A DNA stretch of 64,000 bases from an uncultured Aquimarina sp. (GCA_947498705.1 CANMLW010000011.1:124001-188000), one strand, 5' to 3'; positions 46,924-58,156 are shown, numbered from the stretch's first letter. Numbers and translations are program-made. Notes: a model not told the origin generated them from the sequence alone.

Positions 46924-48402
46924 TTAATATGCCTTTGCAAATAACACCCTGATATTAGATGGTTTACCACTATACACACAAACACCTTTTTCTTCTTTTT
47001 GATCAAAAGGAATACAACGAATTGTAGCTTTTGTCAATTCTTTGATTTTCTCTTCTGTTTCTATAGTGCCATCCCAATGCGCAGCTATAAAGCCTCCTTT
47101 ATTTTCTAAAACTTCCTTAAATTCATCAAAAGTATCTACTCTGGTAATATGCTCATCTCTATAAGCCGTTGCTTTGTTATGCAAATTGGTTTGCATTTCT
47201 TCTAATAAAGAATCTACAGTAGTTACCACATCGTCTTTAGACACAAATTGCTTTGATAATGTATCGCGTCTCGCTAGCTCTACTGTTCCTTTTTCCAAAT
47301 CTTTTGGACCTATCGCAATTCTAAGAGGAACTCCTTGTAACTCATACTGTGCAAATTTTGCTCCAGGTCTATAGGTATCACGATTATCATATTTCACAGA
47401 AATCCCTTTAGCTCTTAAATCGCCCACCAAGCTATTAGCAACTTCAGAAATTTGCAGCAATTGCTCTTCTCCTTTATAAATAGGCACTATCACCACTTGA
47501 ATTGGAGCTAATTTTGGAGGTAGAACCAAACCGTTATCATCACTATGCGTCATTATCAATGCTCCCATTAGACGTGTAGAGACCCCCCATGAGGTAGCCC
47601 ATACATAATCTTGCTTTCCTTCTTTAGAAGTAAATTTAACATCAAAAGCTTTTGCAAAATTCTGTCCTAAAAAGTGAGAAGTTCCAGCTTGCAAAGCTTT
47701 TCCATCTTGCATCAAGGCTTCGATACAATAGGTGTCTTCTGCACCTGCAAAACGCTCACTTTCTGTTTTTCTTCCTTTTACAACAGGAATTGCCATAAAC
47801 TGCTCAACAAAATCAGCATATATGGTATTCATTTGTTCGGTTTCTGCAATAGCTTCTGCTCTTGTCTCGTGAGCCGTATGCCCTTCTTGCCACAAAAACT
47901 CTGCTGTTCGAAGAAATAAACGGGTACGCATTTCCCATCTCACTACATTTGCCCATTGATTTACCAAAATTGGTAAATCCCTATATGATTGTATCCATCC
48001 TTTATAAGTATTCCAGATAATTGCCTCAGAAGTAGGGCGAACAATTAATTCTTCTTCTAGCTTTGCATTAGGATCCACAATTAATTTAGATGAATCATCG
48101 GGGTCTGTTTTTAATCTATAATGTGTTACAACTGCGCATTCTTTTGCAAAACCCTCTGCATTTTTTTCCTCTGCCTCAAACAAGCTTTTGGGCACAAATA
48201 ATGGAAAATAAGCATTTTGGTGCCCCGTTTCTTTAAACTTTTTATCTAATTCGGCTTGCATTTTCTCCCAAATAGCATAACCGTATGGTTTAATTACCAT
48301 ACATCCTCTTACCGCCGAATTTTCGGCCAAATCAGCCTTAACGACCAATTCATTATACCATTTTGAATAATCTTCACTACGTTTTGTTAAGTTCTTGCTC
48401 AT
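46924..48402 (-). CDS. proS: Prolyl-tRNA synthetase (archaeal/eukaryotic type)
   Basis: 492 residues. Class II motifs: [20 protein letters not shown] (motif 1 region), [40 protein letters not shown] (motif 2), and the C-terminal anticodon-binding domain ending [20 protein letters not shown]. The short form without the editing insertion, as used by Bacteroidota. Divergent from the Trp/Ser-rich lipoprotein gene. Confidence 0.96.
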   Translation of the reverse strand: MSKNLTKRSEDYSKWYNELVVKADLAENSAVRGCMVIKPYGYAIWEKMQAELDKKFKETGHQNAYFPLFVPKSLFEAEEKNAEGFAKECAVVTHYRLKTDPDDSSKLIVDPNAKLEEELIVRPTSEAIIWNTYKGWIQSYRDLPILVNQWANVVRWEMRTRLFLRTAEFLWQEGHTAHETRAEAIAETEQMNTIYADFVEQFMAIPVVKGRKTESERFAGAEDTYCIEALMQDGKALQAGTSHFLGQNFAKAFDVKFTSKEGKQDYVWATSWGVSTRLMGALIMTHSDDNGLVLPPKLAPIQVVIVPIYKGEEQLLQISEVANSLVGDLRAKGISVKYDNRDTYRPGAKFAQYELQGVPLRIAIGPKDLEKGTVELARRDTLSKQFVSKDDVVTTVDSLLEEMQTNLHNKATAYRDEHITRVDTFDEFKEVLENKGGFIAAHWDGTIETEEKIKELTKATIRCIPFDQKEEKGVCVYSGKPSNIRVLFAKAY

Positions 48403-48466
48403 AATCTGCTATTTGGCACAAATATTGCTGCTTTGTTAAATATAATTTAATTAGCGCAAAACTAAC

Positions 48467-48474
48467 TAAATTTG
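48467..48474 (+). promoter_or_regulatory. Promoter -7 box for the 48502 gene
   Basis: TAAATTTG (TAnnTTTG), 27 bases before the ATG at 48502. Confidence 0.55.
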
Positions 48475-48501
48475 TAATGTCCAACAATAAAATAAAAAGA
48501 T

Positions 48502-49527
48502 ATGCAACTTAAAAATTATTTTCAGAGAAGTAGAGTGCTAGGAATCTTCCTGGTAACCTCTATGTTTATGTTGATGTCTTGTGGTTCGTATGAATATGTA
48601 CCCTACAACGACGGTATCTATTCTAACGAAGTAAATCAAAGCATACCAGAAAAACAAGCAAATACTACAGAAGAAAAATCAGGTTATTACTCTAGTTATT
48701 TTTCTGAAAAATCAGCTCAAATAGATAACGCTCTTCAGGACGATGAAGTTTTTACAGATATAGATTCTTATACTGGCGGTGATTATGATGTCGAAAACGC
48801 TCCTGTTGAAGGACTAAATTATGAAGTTGGACAGCCTTCCTGGGGTAGTAACCCGACCCAGGTAAGCGTAAATTATTATAATACAGGATGGAATAACTGG
48901 TATGGCCCAAGGTGGGGCTGGAACAACTGGTATGGCCCAAGATGGGGTTGGAACAACTGGTACGGCCCAAGATGGGGCTGGAATGTTGGTTGGGGCGGAT
49001 TTTATGGTCCCAACTGGGGCTTTAACTGGGGAAATCCTTATTGGAATAATGGCTTTTATTGCCCTCCATTTTATGGTAATAGGTTCTATGGAAGAGGTGG
49101 ATATTTAGCCTACAACAGAGGATCTCGTTACGGATATTCTACAAGAAGTAGAAATTACTATTCGAGATCAAGAGGCACTTACAGTAGAAGCAGACAGGGT
49201 TACTCAAGAAACTCACGAACGAGAGCTACTAGAAGTAGATCATCTAGCCCTTATTATAATCGCTCATCTAACACAAGAACAAGATCCAGAAGCAATTCTT
49301 CTTCGACCAGAAGTAGAACATATACTCCTTCAAGATCCAGAAGCAATAACTCATCATCTAGAAGCAGAACGTACACTCCTTCAAGATCTAGAAGTAATAA
49401 TAACTCTGGATACTCTAGAAGTAGAAGCGGTTCATCTAGAAGCAGTGGTTCTTATAGATCTGGAAGTAGTAGAGGTAGTTCTAGAAGCAGCGGTACAAGA
49501 AGTAGAGGCCGTGGAGGAAGAAACTAA
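48502..49527 (+). CDS. Low-complexity Trp/Gly then Ser/Arg-rich lipoprotein
   Basis: 341 residues. Signal peptide with LMLMSCGS lipobox (Cys at about 27). An acidic middle (about 45-115) precedes three exact GWNNWYGPRW decapeptides (about 130-160), then a Ser/Arg tail (about 210-341) of SRSR-type repeats (TYTPSRSRSNN twice). The DNA repeats are 30 bp and about 51-54 bp. In databases such proteins often carry wrong names copied from the adjacent proS; no enzymatic function is supported. Possibly a surface or adhesive protein. Confidence 0.75.
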   Translation: MQLKNYFQRSRVLGIFLVTSMFMLMSCGSYEYVPYNDGIYSNEVNQSIPEKQANTTEEKSGYYSSYFSEKSAQIDNALQDDEVFTDIDSYTGGDYDVENAPVEGLNYEVGQPSWGSNPTQVSVNYYNTGWNNWYGPRWGWNNWYGPRWGWNNWYGPRWGWNVGWGGFYGPNWGFNWGNPYWNNGFYCPPFYGNRFYGRGGYLAYNRGSRYGYSTRSRNYYSRSRGTYSRSRQGYSRNSRTRATRSRSSSPYYNRSSNTRTRSRSNSSSTRSRTYTPSRSRSNNSSSRSRTYTPSRSRSNNNSGYSRSRSGSSRSSGSYRSGSSRGSSRSSGTRSRGRGGRN

Positions 49528-49611
49528 TTACTTTTTTACCAAATTAATAAGTCTAACTCCTAATACTCAAAATACTATTTTGGGCGATCAGTAATTCAAA
49601 ACATCTAACGA

Positions 49612-51129
49612 ATGAAAAAACTATTTACACTTATAATAGCAGCATTTGCTATGCCCTTTTTAAACGCTCAGGACATTACTGATGCATTGCGATACTCCCA
49701 GCAAGATATATTGGGTACAGCACGATATAGAGGAATGAGCGGTGCCTTTGGAGCGCTAGGAGGAGATTTGTCTGCCTTACAGATCAATCCGGCAGGATCT
49801 GCAGTCTTCTTAAACTCATATGGTTCTGTTACCTTATCTACAAGTCGAATTGATAACGATGCATTATATTTTAGCACTTTTAGGAATCGTACTTCCAGAA
49901 ACTTGAATTTTGGTCAATTAGGAGCAGTTTTTATTTTTGACAATACCGATCCCGAAGCTTCTGGTGTGAATAAAATATCACTAGGAGTTGCTTATGACCA
50001 GACCACAGATAATGCAGATAAGCTATTTACAGCAGGACGTAGTTCTAATTCTATTGATAGTTTTTTTATCAATGAAGCTCAGGGTCTTCCATTAGGGTTA
50101 ATTTCAAGAACATCAGGAGAATCAATTGATGGACATTATAGCTTTTTAGGAGAAACAGAAGGTTACCGTGCTCAGCAAGCATTTTTGGGGTATGAATCTT
50201 TTATTGTAGAACCTACAGATGATTCAGATCTTAATGGCACCACCTATACATCTAATATAGGTGCAGGTGTTTATGATCAAGAATATTCTTATGAAAGCAC
50301 CGGAATAAATGGAAAATTAACCATCAACGCGGGAGCGCAGATAAATAAAGATTTTTATGTAGGAGCTAATCTTAGCTCGCATTTTATCAATTATGATAAA
50401 GTATCAGAGTTTTTTGAAGGCAACAACAACGCAACCAGTAACATAAACGAAGTACTCTTTACCAACCGACTATCTACCATAGGAGGAGGGTTTTCTGCTC
50501 AAATAGGAGGTATTGCCAAAGTTTCTAAAATGGTACGATTAGGTGCTTCTTTTGAGTCACCCACATGGTATTATATCAGAGAAGAAACTTCTCAACGATT
50601 AGAAACTTTTAGTGATGCCGATGGCAGGACAATTGTTAATCCAGATGTTATTAATATATTTCCAGAATATCGATTACGAACTCCGGGAAAAGCAACTGGT
50701 AGCATCGCTTTTCTGTTCGAGAAACAAGGACTTATTAGTATTGATTATTCTTATAAGGACTACACGACTACTAAATTAAGTTCTGACGAAGGTGCCGATT
50801 TTTCTGCACTAAACACAGAAATAGACACCAATTTACAAGGTGCTTCTACCATTCGCATAGGAACTGAATGGAGAAATGGAAACTGGAGTTTTAGAGGAGG
50901 ATATAGTTTTGAAGAAAGTCCCTATAAAAATACTGCAATTCTTGATGATAAAACAGGGTATTCTATTGGGGGAGGTTATAATTTTGGCAAATACAAATTC
51001 GATGTCACATATAACCAAACATCACAACAAAGATCAGAAACATTCTACCCAAACTCTGGTTTTGGCAATACGGCATTAATAGATACAGAAACACATAGCT
51101 TAACATTTACATTAGGAATGAATTTTTAA
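49612..51129 (+). CDS. OmpP1/FadL-family outer membrane transporter
   Basis: 505 residues. Signal peptide about 1-19. FadL-like start: ITDALRYSQQDILGTARYRGMSGAFGALGGDLSALQINPA (shown as the pattern RGMSGAFGALGGDLSALQ). Alternating beta-barrel strands to a terminal Phe (LTFTLGMNF). FadL proteins import hydrophobic compounds through the outer membrane. 84 bases after the low-complexity lipoprotein, possibly same transcript. Confidence 0.87.
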   Translation: MKKLFTLIIAAFAMPFLNAQDITDALRYSQQDILGTARYRGMSGAFGALGGDLSALQINPAGSAVFLNSYGSVTLSTSRIDNDALYFSTFRNRTSRNLNFGQLGAVFIFDNTDPEASGVNKISLGVAYDQTTDNADKLFTAGRSSNSIDSFFINEAQGLPLGLISRTSGESIDGHYSFLGETEGYRAQQAFLGYESFIVEPTDDSDLNGTTYTSNIGAGVYDQEYSYESTGINGKLTINAGAQINKDFYVGANLSSHFINYDKVSEFFEGNNNATSNINEVLFTNRLSTIGGGFSAQIGGIAKVSKMVRLGASFESPTWYYIREETSQRLETFSDADGRTIVNPDVINIFPEYRLRTPGKATGSIAFLFEKQGLISIDYSYKDYTTTKLSSDEGADFSALNTEIDTNLQGASTIRIGTEWRNGNWSFRGGYSFEESPYKNTAILDDKTGYSIGGGYNFGKYKFDVTYNQTSQQRSETFYPNSGFGNTALIDTETHSLTFTLGMNF

Positions 51130-51143
51130 ACAATCCTAAATTG

Positions 51144-52640
51144 TTATCGTATTAAGGAAAAACTGCCCGCAAAGACCCTTCTTCTCATATTAGGGTCTCT
51201 GGGTTCGTTAAATTCTACCCTAAACCAGTATTCTGAAGAGGGCATATTCACTCCGTTATAGGTACCATCCCAACCTTCGCCTCCCGGTATTAACTGTTTT
51301 AATAGCTTACCGTGTCGATCAAAAATATAAATCAAAGCTGTCGGCTGATCCTGTATATTAATAAGACTCCAACTATCATGAAAACCATCTCCGTTAGGCG
51401 TAAAATATTTTGGGTACCCTAGAATAGAGATAACCATTGTTCTTACCTCACTAGCAGGACAATCTCTATATCTCGCCATAATAAAATAATCCCCTGGCGG
51501 AACATCTGAAAACACAGGTGACGACTGAAACGGTCTATATTCTATAAAACCATTTCCAAAATTTCTATCCAATCGATATTCAAAATCATCAAATCCTGCG
51601 GCTGTTATTTCTGGTGTGGCTGTTACTTCTGCTGTAAGCGTATAACCACCCGCAAAAGATTCTTCTGCAATACTATAATCTACAGAAACTATGGCATCAG
51701 ACACATCCAAAACAACTAAAGAATCTGGAGAGTCTGGCACTTCTCCACTCCCATCAAAACCACTAAGTTGATACACCCCCTCTGTAGTTACATCTAAAAA
51801 AGGTACCGTAGCCCCTGCAATAGGCACAAAATTGGTTGTTCCCACATCTGCCCTATCCCACTGATATGTTAAAGCTCCAGGAAACCTTCCTTCTATGGTG
51901 ACAGGAAATTCACCACAAGTAGCCACGTCTGCCCCCACTCCAGGCTCCAGAATACTACAGTCTGTAGTACCTGCATTAGCATCATTAAGATTGGTTTGTT
52001 CTAATTGAATTACCCCTTCTTCATTTGCAAAATTGGTAATTAGTATCATATAATACTCCCCAGATAATGCATTATTAAGAGTAAAAGTTTCTGTAAATAT
52101 ACCGTCATCTGGTGTTCTGGCATAACTACAATCTACAATATTTGTATTATCTAACCCCAGAGGGCCAGTAGTATAAAAATCAGGATCATCTACATTATTC
52201 ACACATTCTGCAGGGCGAATATTTTCGCCATCTCCATTAAGATCACACCCTGTAGATAAATCATCTTCACAATTAATATAAGAAGTTGGTAAAGGTCCCC
52301 ACGCTATAAAATCTACATCTAGTTCTCTTTCTCCATTATCCAAATTACTATTAGAATTACCATCCACCCATTGATGAATATCAAATATTAAATTACCCGG
52401 TTGATCAATACGAATAAAATACCACACGGGATTAGGAGTTGTATTTAAACACCCTATCTCACCCAGACCATCCAGATCTTCTATAGTATTAGGAAAGGTT
52501 AATTCCATCGAGGCATCAGAACAAAAAGGTTGAGCAGTTCTACAAGCCACATCAAAATCCTGCGCGAATAATGAAAAATGACATAGGCATACAAAAAGTA
52601 AATAAACGGAAATTCTAGGGGGTAATTTCTCCATCTTCAT
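51144..52640 (-). CDS. T9SS type B sorting-domain protein
   Basis: 498 residues from MKMEKLPPRISVYLLF; an upstream ATG adds 19 non-signal residues. Signal peptide about 1-27. Adhesion-like body with Cys pairs, an Ig-like Gly/Pro-rich middle, and a C-terminal gliding motility-associated type B sorting domain: GYPKYFTPNGDGFHDSW, IYIFDRHGKLLKQL, GWDGTYNGVNMPSSEYW. It is exported by the type IX system and probably retained on the surface. It converges with the FadL-like gene. Confidence 0.9.
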   Translation of the reverse strand: MKMEKLPPRISVYLLFVCLCHFSLFAQDFDVACRTAQPFCSDASMELTFPNTIEDLDGLGEIGCLNTTPNPVWYFIRIDQPGNLIFDIHQWVDGNSNSNLDNGERELDVDFIAWGPLPTSYINCEDDLSTGCDLNGDGENIRPAECVNNVDDPDFYTTGPLGLDNTNIVDCSYARTPDDGIFTETFTLNNALSGEYYMILITNFANEEGVIQLEQTNLNDANAGTTDCSILEPGVGADVATCGEFPVTIEGRFPGALTYQWDRADVGTTNFVPIAGATVPFLDVTTEGVYQLSGFDGSGEVPDSPDSLVVLDVSDAIVSVDYSIAEESFAGGYTLTAEVTATPEITAAGFDDFEYRLDRNFGNGFIEYRPFQSSPVFSDVPPGDYFIMARYRDCPASEVRTMVISILGYPKYFTPNGDGFHDSWSLINIQDQPTALIYIFDRHGKLLKQLIPGGEGWDGTYNGVNMPSSEYWFRVEFNEPRDPNMRRRVFAGSFSLIR

Positions 52641-52943
52641 AAGTATTATAACTATATTTTTTGTTATACACTGAGTCAACAAACTTCTTACAATCAATTT
52701 AATTATGTTTTATTTTAAACAAAACACCTTAAAGCTTTATGAACCAGTGGTTATCATTCAATTTGGGAATTAAATATACGTAATCCCTTTTAAAACGTAA
52801 AATCAACATAATTCAAAAACCTCGTAAAGCCAATTTAAACTTAAACCCTCATAGGTCAAATAACAAAAATGAATGTAAAAAAATAGGGTAGGATCTTAAT
52901 TAATCGTCCTTTAAAATAGAATGATTCATAAATATCAAAAAAA

Positions 52944-53825
52944 ATGAAAAAAATGAAAAATAAATTTTTAACCAATTATTATTACGCAGTTATACTAATA
53001 TTTGCATCCTTCTATTTTCAATCATGCACAAATGATGATGGCGATGATAACCTTACAGATAGCAATGGATATACAAAAACGGTAATACCATCAAACATCA
53101 AAGATCTTTACCAAGCAATTGGCCCTGAAACTAGTGAAACTATAATAGTATACTCACACGGTGGCCCTTCTGAGAAACTTGAAACAGAAGATATTGAAGA
53201 AACTCAATTCAATAACTATTACAGAGTTTATGTAAAACAAGCACAACACATAAACCCAACCATAAATGCTAATGAAATCACTTTTGATCAAGCAATTGAA
53301 GAAGGTACTATTTCTTCAGAGATTTTTTATAAAGTGCTTCAGCATTTTAAAACTGAAGGAAAAACGGTCATTGCAATGTCACATTCTTTAGGTTCTTTTA
53401 TTATTCCGAATGTATTAGCTACAAAACCAAATATAGCAGACAAAGTAGTCCTAATGGCTGGTAGATTAGACATTCCTGACATCGTGTGGAAAGGGTTTAG
53501 AGATGGTAATCTATATAGTTTTTCTAATGGTATTACACCAATAAAAAATGACATGCCTTCCCTAACTGGAAGTGAGTTATCCTTTACAAGGTTACAAGCA
53601 GGTCTTGGAAAAAATAGATATACTCAATTATTAGACAAAAAAGACTTAAAAAATGTGATTTATATCTATGGAGAAAAAGATGAAGCTGTAGGAGCATTAA
53701 CAAATCAAGAAATCGAATTTCTTAAAAATAAAGGCGCAACCTCCATCCTAATAGAAGAAGGTGATCATGGCTCAATGTTTCAACCAAACAACCTAGACAA
53801 TATTCTTACAGAAATACATAAATAA
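52944..53825 (+). CDS. Lipoprotein of alpha/beta-hydrolase type
   Basis: 293 residues. Signal peptide with YFQSCTND lipobox (Cys at about 28) and acidic +2 tract. Nucleophile elbow MSHSLGS (Ser near 150) matches GxSxG with a His substitution at the first G. An acid near the strand after KNVIYIYGEKDEAVG and catalytic His in EGDHGSMF complete the triad. I infer an esterase or peptidase on the cell surface. No family recognised. Confidence 0.78.
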   Translation: MKKMKNKFLTNYYYAVILIFASFYFQSCTNDDGDDNLTDSNGYTKTVIPSNIKDLYQAIGPETSETIIVYSHGGPSEKLETEDIEETQFNNYYRVYVKQAQHINPTINANEITFDQAIEEGTISSEIFYKVLQHFKTEGKTVIAMSHSLGSFIIPNVLATKPNIADKVVLMAGRLDIPDIVWKGFRDGNLYSFSNGITPIKNDMPSLTGSELSFTRLQAGLGKNRYTQLLDKKDLKNVIYIYGEKDEAVGALTNQEIEFLKNKGATSILIEEGDHGSMFQPNNLDNILTEIHK

Positions 53826-53858
53826 CCTCGATTTTATAACGCCTAAACTATTCATACG

Positions 53859-53928
53859 CCTGAAGAACCCCATAAAATGTGTCTTTTATTTACAACTATA
53901 AAACACGGGGTTCTCAGGCTATTTTTTC
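53859..53928 (+). terminator. Long hairpin terminator after the hydrolase
   Basis: CCTGAAGAACCCC and GGGGTTCTCAGG pair with one bulged A; an inner hairpin GTGTCTTTTAT / ATAAAACAC sits inside. T tract follows. Confidence 0.75.
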
Positions 53929-54030
53929 AATCCGACTTTAAGATATCAGATAGTTGTAACACCTTTTAATATAAACTCAACAATTATAGAAATAAAACAA
54001 ATTTTATAGTTTTTTTAAAACCATAAGGAA

Positions 54031-54240
54031 GGTATCGGGATGATAGCGTTGATCACAATATCTCTTTCTTTTAGTAACTGATTACAAGAATAAAAAAAGG
54101 TGAAACTATAGAGTAAGTTATTCACGAGTTACAACAATAAATCAATTCTAATACGCTTTATGATTAAAAAATCTATTACATCTTCAAGCTACGACAAACA
54201 CTGATGTCTTTCTTAGTTTTTAATCAACCATAGCGATACC
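54031..54240. repeat. Imperfect inverted repeat bounding 210 bp of non-coding DNA
   Basis: GGTATCG (54031-54037) and CGATACC (54234-54240) face each other; flanks are partly similar too (GTTGAT / ATCAAC). No open frame between. Could be another hairpin element; the core motif of the 20-kb elements is absent. The rest of 53929-54356 shows nothing else. Confidence 0.3.
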
Positions 54241-54356
54241 ATCCTAAAATCAGGAAAGCTTAAGTATTTATGGTATCTCAAAACTTCATAACAAAGTTCC
54301 AATTCTTACGACAGGTTTAACTTATATTTTAATCTACAGGAATTGTTTAACATAGC

Positions 54357-54390
54357 TTTGACCAACTAAAACAACAAAATTGTATCTTTG
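54357..54390 (+). promoter_or_regulatory. folE promoter
   Basis: TTTG (54357-54360), 22 bases, TATCTTTG (54383-54390): a full Bacteroidota promoter. The leader before folE is about 138 bases. Confidence 0.7.
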
Positions 54391-54533
54391 CAGCTTATTA
54401 TGTTGATCGATAAAAAAAACATTGACCAATAACATTAAAAAAGTATGAAGTTATATTGTATCCGATAGTTATGGTTACATTATACTTCTTTTCTTTTTGT
54501 AAAAAACTGTAATGAATATTTAAATTTTGAAGT

Positions 54534-55211
54534 GTGAAAATTGACAAGGATCTTGAAGCAATCGAAGCATTAGGTGATAATCATGTAGCAACAAGTGCTA
54601 CTACTCCCCTTAGAGAAGATGCTTTTAAACTTAGTGATAGTGAAAAAATTGCTTTGATTAGAGAAGATGTAAAACATATTATGGAGACTTTGGGGCTTGA
54701 TTTAACAGATGACAGTCTAAAAGGAACCCCGCAACGTGTTGCAAAAATGTTTGTGAACGAAATTTTTTCAGGATTACATCCCGAACGAAAACCAGATGCC
54801 TCAACTTTTAACAATAACTACAACTATGGTGAAATGTTAGTAGAGAAAAACATCACTGTATACTCTACCTGCGAGCACCATTTACTCCCTATCGTAGGGC
54901 GTGCTCATGTAGCCTATATTTCTAATGGAACCGTAGTTGGACTATCCAAAATGAATCGTATTGTAGATTATTATGCGAAAAGACCTCAGGTACAAGAACG
55001 TATGACCATGCAAATTGTTCAGGATCTTCAAGTTGTTCTGGGGACAAAAGATGTGGCTTGCGTTATCGATGCAAAGCACTTATGTGTTAACTCTCGAGGA
55101 ATTCGCGATATCGAAAGCAGTACTATTACCAGTGAGTTTGGTGGTAAATTTAAAGAAGACTCTGTACGACGAGAATTTTTGGATTACATCAAGTTAGACA
55201 CCTCTTTTTAA
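54534..55211 (+). CDS. folE: GTP cyclohydrolase I
   Basis: 225 residues from a GTG start. Zinc and active-site motifs CEHHLLPIVGRAHVAYI and AKHLCVNSRGI, with RPQVQERMT and GTPQRVAKMF. Homodecameric; converts GTP to dihydroneopterin triphosphate, the first step of folate and tetrahydrobiopterin synthesis. The N-terminal extension of about 30 residues is variable. Probably co-transcribed with cysS, 40 bases downstream. Confidence 0.96.
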   Translation: MKIDKDLEAIEALGDNHVATSATTPLREDAFKLSDSEKIALIREDVKHIMETLGLDLTDDSLKGTPQRVAKMFVNEIFSGLHPERKPDASTFNNNYNYGEMLVEKNITVYSTCEHHLLPIVGRAHVAYISNGTVVGLSKMNRIVDYYAKRPQVQERMTMQIVQDLQVVLGTKDVACVIDAKHLCVNSRGIRDIESSTITSEFGGKFKEDSVRREFLDYIKLDTSF

Positions 55212-55251
55212 TTTCGTTTTTAATTATCAATCATTAGCATTATCATAGATT

Positions 55252-56748
55252 ATGGCAGCAAATTCGTTGTACAAAACACAAGAATTAAAAATTTACAATT
55301 CTATATCAGGGCAGAAAGAAGTATTTATTCCCATTACAGAGGGTAATATAGGTATGTATGTATGCGGCCCAACGGTATATAGTAATGTACATTTAGGAAA
55401 CTGCCGTACATTTATTTCTTTTGACCTTATATACAGATACTTAAAACATCTTGACTATAAAGTTCGTTACGTACGAAATATTACTGATGCTGGTCATCTT
55501 GAAAACGATGCTGATGAAGGCGAAGATAAGGTTGCAAAAAAAGCGCGACTTGAACAACTAGAACCGATGGAAATCGTACAACGATATACCTTAGATTTTC
55601 ATCAGGTAATGGATAAATTCAACACATTTCCGCCTAGTATAGAACCAACAGCAACCGGACACATTATTGAACAAATAGAAATTATAAAATCTATTATCGA
55701 TAATGGTTTTGCCTATGAATCTAATGGTTCTATTTATTTTGATGTACAAAAATTTAATGAAACAAATCATTACGGAAAGTTAAGCGGTCGTAACATTGAA
55801 GATATGATTGCAAACACCAGAGAGTTATCTGCACAAAGCGACAAGAAAAACCCTCAGGATTTTGCTCTATGGAAAAAAGCAGACCCACAACATATTATGA
55901 GATGGCCATCCCCCTGGAGTGATGGATTTCCTGGTTGGCATCTTGAATGTACCGCTATGAGTACAAAATACCTTGGAGAAAGATTTGATATTCATGGAGG
56001 CGGAATGGACTTAAAATTCCCTCATCATGAGTGTGAAATAGCACAAGGCGAAGCTGCATGTGGGCAAACCCCAGTAAATTACTGGTTGCATGCCAATATG
56101 CTTACGCTTAATGGCAAAAAAATGTCTAAGTCTACAGGTAATACAATATCTCCTGACGAATTATTTTCTGGAAACAACGATATTCTTAACAAAGCTTTTG
56201 ATCCAACTATTGTAAGGTTCTTTATGCTACAAGCGCATTACCGAAGTATTTTAGATTTTTCGAATGATGCATTAGAAGCTTCTGAAAAAGGATACTACAA
56301 GTTAATGGATGCGATACAAACATGTAATTCACTTCCTACTGGTAATAACACAGAAGGTTTTGATGTGCAAGTCTGGAGACAAGAGTGCTACAACGCGATG
56401 AACGATGACTTTAATAGCCCTATATTAATCGCTAAGCTATTTGATGCAGTCAAATTTATCAATACCGTTAAAGAACAAAAAGCAACAATATCTATAACCG
56501 ATCTTGAAGTATTAAGAAAAACTATTTCAGATTTTTCTTTTGACATTTTAGGTTTGACAGATTCTAACTCTACATCATCTGATATTGGGGATAAACTTTC
56601 TGGTACCGTAGAATTACTGATTAACCTTAGAGCAGAAGCAAGAATCAATAAAGACTTTGCCACTAGTGACAAAATTAGAGATAAGCTTCTTGAAATCGGA
56701 ATTCAGCTTAAAGATGGTCGAGAAGGCACCACTTTTTCTTTAAATTAA
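55252..56748 (+). CDS. cysS: Cysteinyl-tRNA synthetase
   Basis: 498 residues. HIGH-class motif [15 protein letters not shown], zinc-binding Cys/His ([35 protein letters not shown]), [10 protein letters not shown] motif near 285, and a C-terminal anticodon domain. Charges tRNA-Cys. Six bases before yidD, so likely an operon with it. Confidence 0.97.
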   Translation: MAANSLYKTQELKIYNSISGQKEVFIPITEGNIGMYVCGPTVYSNVHLGNCRTFISFDLIYRYLKHLDYKVRYVRNITDAGHLENDADEGEDKVAKKARLEQLEPMEIVQRYTLDFHQVMDKFNTFPPSIEPTATGHIIEQIEIIKSIIDNGFAYESNGSIYFDVQKFNETNHYGKLSGRNIEDMIANTRELSAQSDKKNPQDFALWKKADPQHIMRWPSPWSDGFPGWHLECTAMSTKYLGERFDIHGGGMDLKFPHHECEIAQGEAACGQTPVNYWLHANMLTLNGKKMSKSTGNTISPDELFSGNNDILNKAFDPTIVRFFMLQAHYRSILDFSNDALEASEKGYYKLMDAIQTCNSLPTGNNTEGFDVQVWRQECYNAMNDDFNSPILIAKLFDAVKFINTVKEQKATISITDLEVLRKTISDFSFDILGLTDSNSTSSDIGDKLSGTVELLINLRAEARINKDFATSDKIRDKLLEIGIQLKDGREGTTFSLN

Positions 56749-56754
56749 AGTTAT

Positions 56755-57015
56755 TTGGGAACCAAAGTTACCATAAAGCAAATTATCACTCTTCCATTTA
56801 TTGGATTGGTACGAATATACCAGCGTGTAATTTCTCCTTTAACGCCAGCAACATGCAGATATCAGCCTACATGCTCTCACTATACCGTAGAGGCATTGCA
56901 AAAGCATGGTTTGCTTAAGGGAGGTATGCTCTCGATAAAACGAATATTTAGCTGTCACCCTTGGGGAGGAAGCGGTTATGACCCTGTTCCTGAAAAAAAA
57001 GAAAAAGAGCCCTAA
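56755..57015 (+). CDS. yidD: Membrane protein insertion efficiency factor YidD
   Basis: 86 residues from a TTG start six bases after cysS; no ATG precedes the family region. Signature [20 protein letters not shown] then [12 protein letters not shown] small membrane-surface protein assisting YidC insertion. The C-terminal Cys and SGYDPVP motif are intact. Confidence 0.93.
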   Translation: MGTKVTIKQIITLPFIGLVRIYQRVISPLTPATCRYQPTCSHYTVEALQKHGLLKGGMLSIKRIFSCHPWGGSGYDPVPEKKEKEP

Positions 57016-57133
57016 TTTTTTATTGCAATAAGATATTTTTTAAAAGGACATTTTTATTTTAGTTAATATTTCTTAACTCAACGATTATAGTTTAAATACC
57101 TATATTTACTTCCACAAAAAAACAATCGCACAC

Positions 57134-58063
57134 ATGATCTTATCAAAAATTATCTGGAACCCTGCAGAAGGAATAGATCTCGGTTTCTTTGTCATACGAT
57201 TTTACAGTCTAATGTTTGTAGTGGCATTTTCATTAGGCTGGTATTTGATGAAAAAAATATATATCAGAGAAAATGTTTCTATAGAAAAACTAGATTCTAT
57301 TTTTATATATGCTGTTGTAGCCACGCTACTAGGAGCACGTCTAGGTCATGTTTTCTTTTATGATTGGGATTATTATAAAAACAACCTACTAGAGATTATT
57401 TTACCTTTTAGATTTAAACCAACATTCGAGTTTATTGGATTTCAAGGATTAGCAAGCCATGGTGCCGCAATTGGTATAATCATTGCCATGTACTATTACG
57501 CTAAAAATGTAATTCACAAACATTTTTTATGGGTACTAGACAGAGTTGCTATTCCAGCTTCTTTTGGCGGAATATTTGTGCGTTTAGGAAACTTCTTTAA
57601 CTCTGAGATTATTGGTAATGAATCTGGGGATTCTGTATTTGGTGTTAAATTTATACGGGATGGATTAAGCAAAAGTGAAGTGGTTAGAGAAACAGGAATC
57701 AAAAACATAAACAAGGCCTATACTGCAATTGTTGAAAACTCGCAATTTTCTGCTATAGTAGACGCTGTCCCTTATCGTCACCCTGCGCAATTGTATGAAG
57801 CATTTGGATATGTTTTTGTATCTATAATTCTATGGTTTACTTACTGGAAAACTGATAAGCGAAATCATCAAGGTTTTCTTTTTGGATTGTACTTAATTCT
57901 TATCTGGATTGTACGATTTACGGTAGAATTTGTAAAAAAGAGTCAAGGCGGATTTGAAGATTCATTGGGACATGTTTTATCTACTGGACAATGGTTAAGT
58001 ATTCCATTTATTATAGCTGGTTTTTATTTTATTATACGATCAAGAAAGAAAACAATCGTTTAA
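57134..58063 (+). CDS. lgt: Prolipoprotein diacylglyceryl transferase
   Basis: 309 residues, seven membrane helices. GLASHGAAIGI, the signature RLGNFFNSEIIGN and HPAQLYEAFG are present. It transfers diacylglycerol to the lipobox Cys, so it processes the lipoproteins seen in this window. A gap of 118 bases with no clear promoter separates it from yidD. Confidence 0.95.
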   Translation: MILSKIIWNPAEGIDLGFFVIRFYSLMFVVAFSLGWYLMKKIYIRENVSIEKLDSIFIYAVVATLLGARLGHVFFYDWDYYKNNLLEIILPFRFKPTFEFIGFQGLASHGAAIGIIIAMYYYAKNVIHKHFLWVLDRVAIPASFGGIFVRLGNFFNSEIIGNESGDSVFGVKFIRDGLSKSEVVRETGIKNINKAYTAIVENSQFSAIVDAVPYRHPAQLYEAFGYVFVSIILWFTYWKTDKRNHQGFLFGLYLILIWIVRFTVEFVKKSQGGFEDSLGHVLSTGQWLSIPFIIAGFYFIIRSRKKTIV

Positions 58064-58156
58064 TAGTTTTTTTAGCTAAATAAAATAAAACACTTTATTT
58101 TAAAAAAGATATACTAACCTCAATTGCAAAAGGGTTGATATGGTATCTTATAAATT

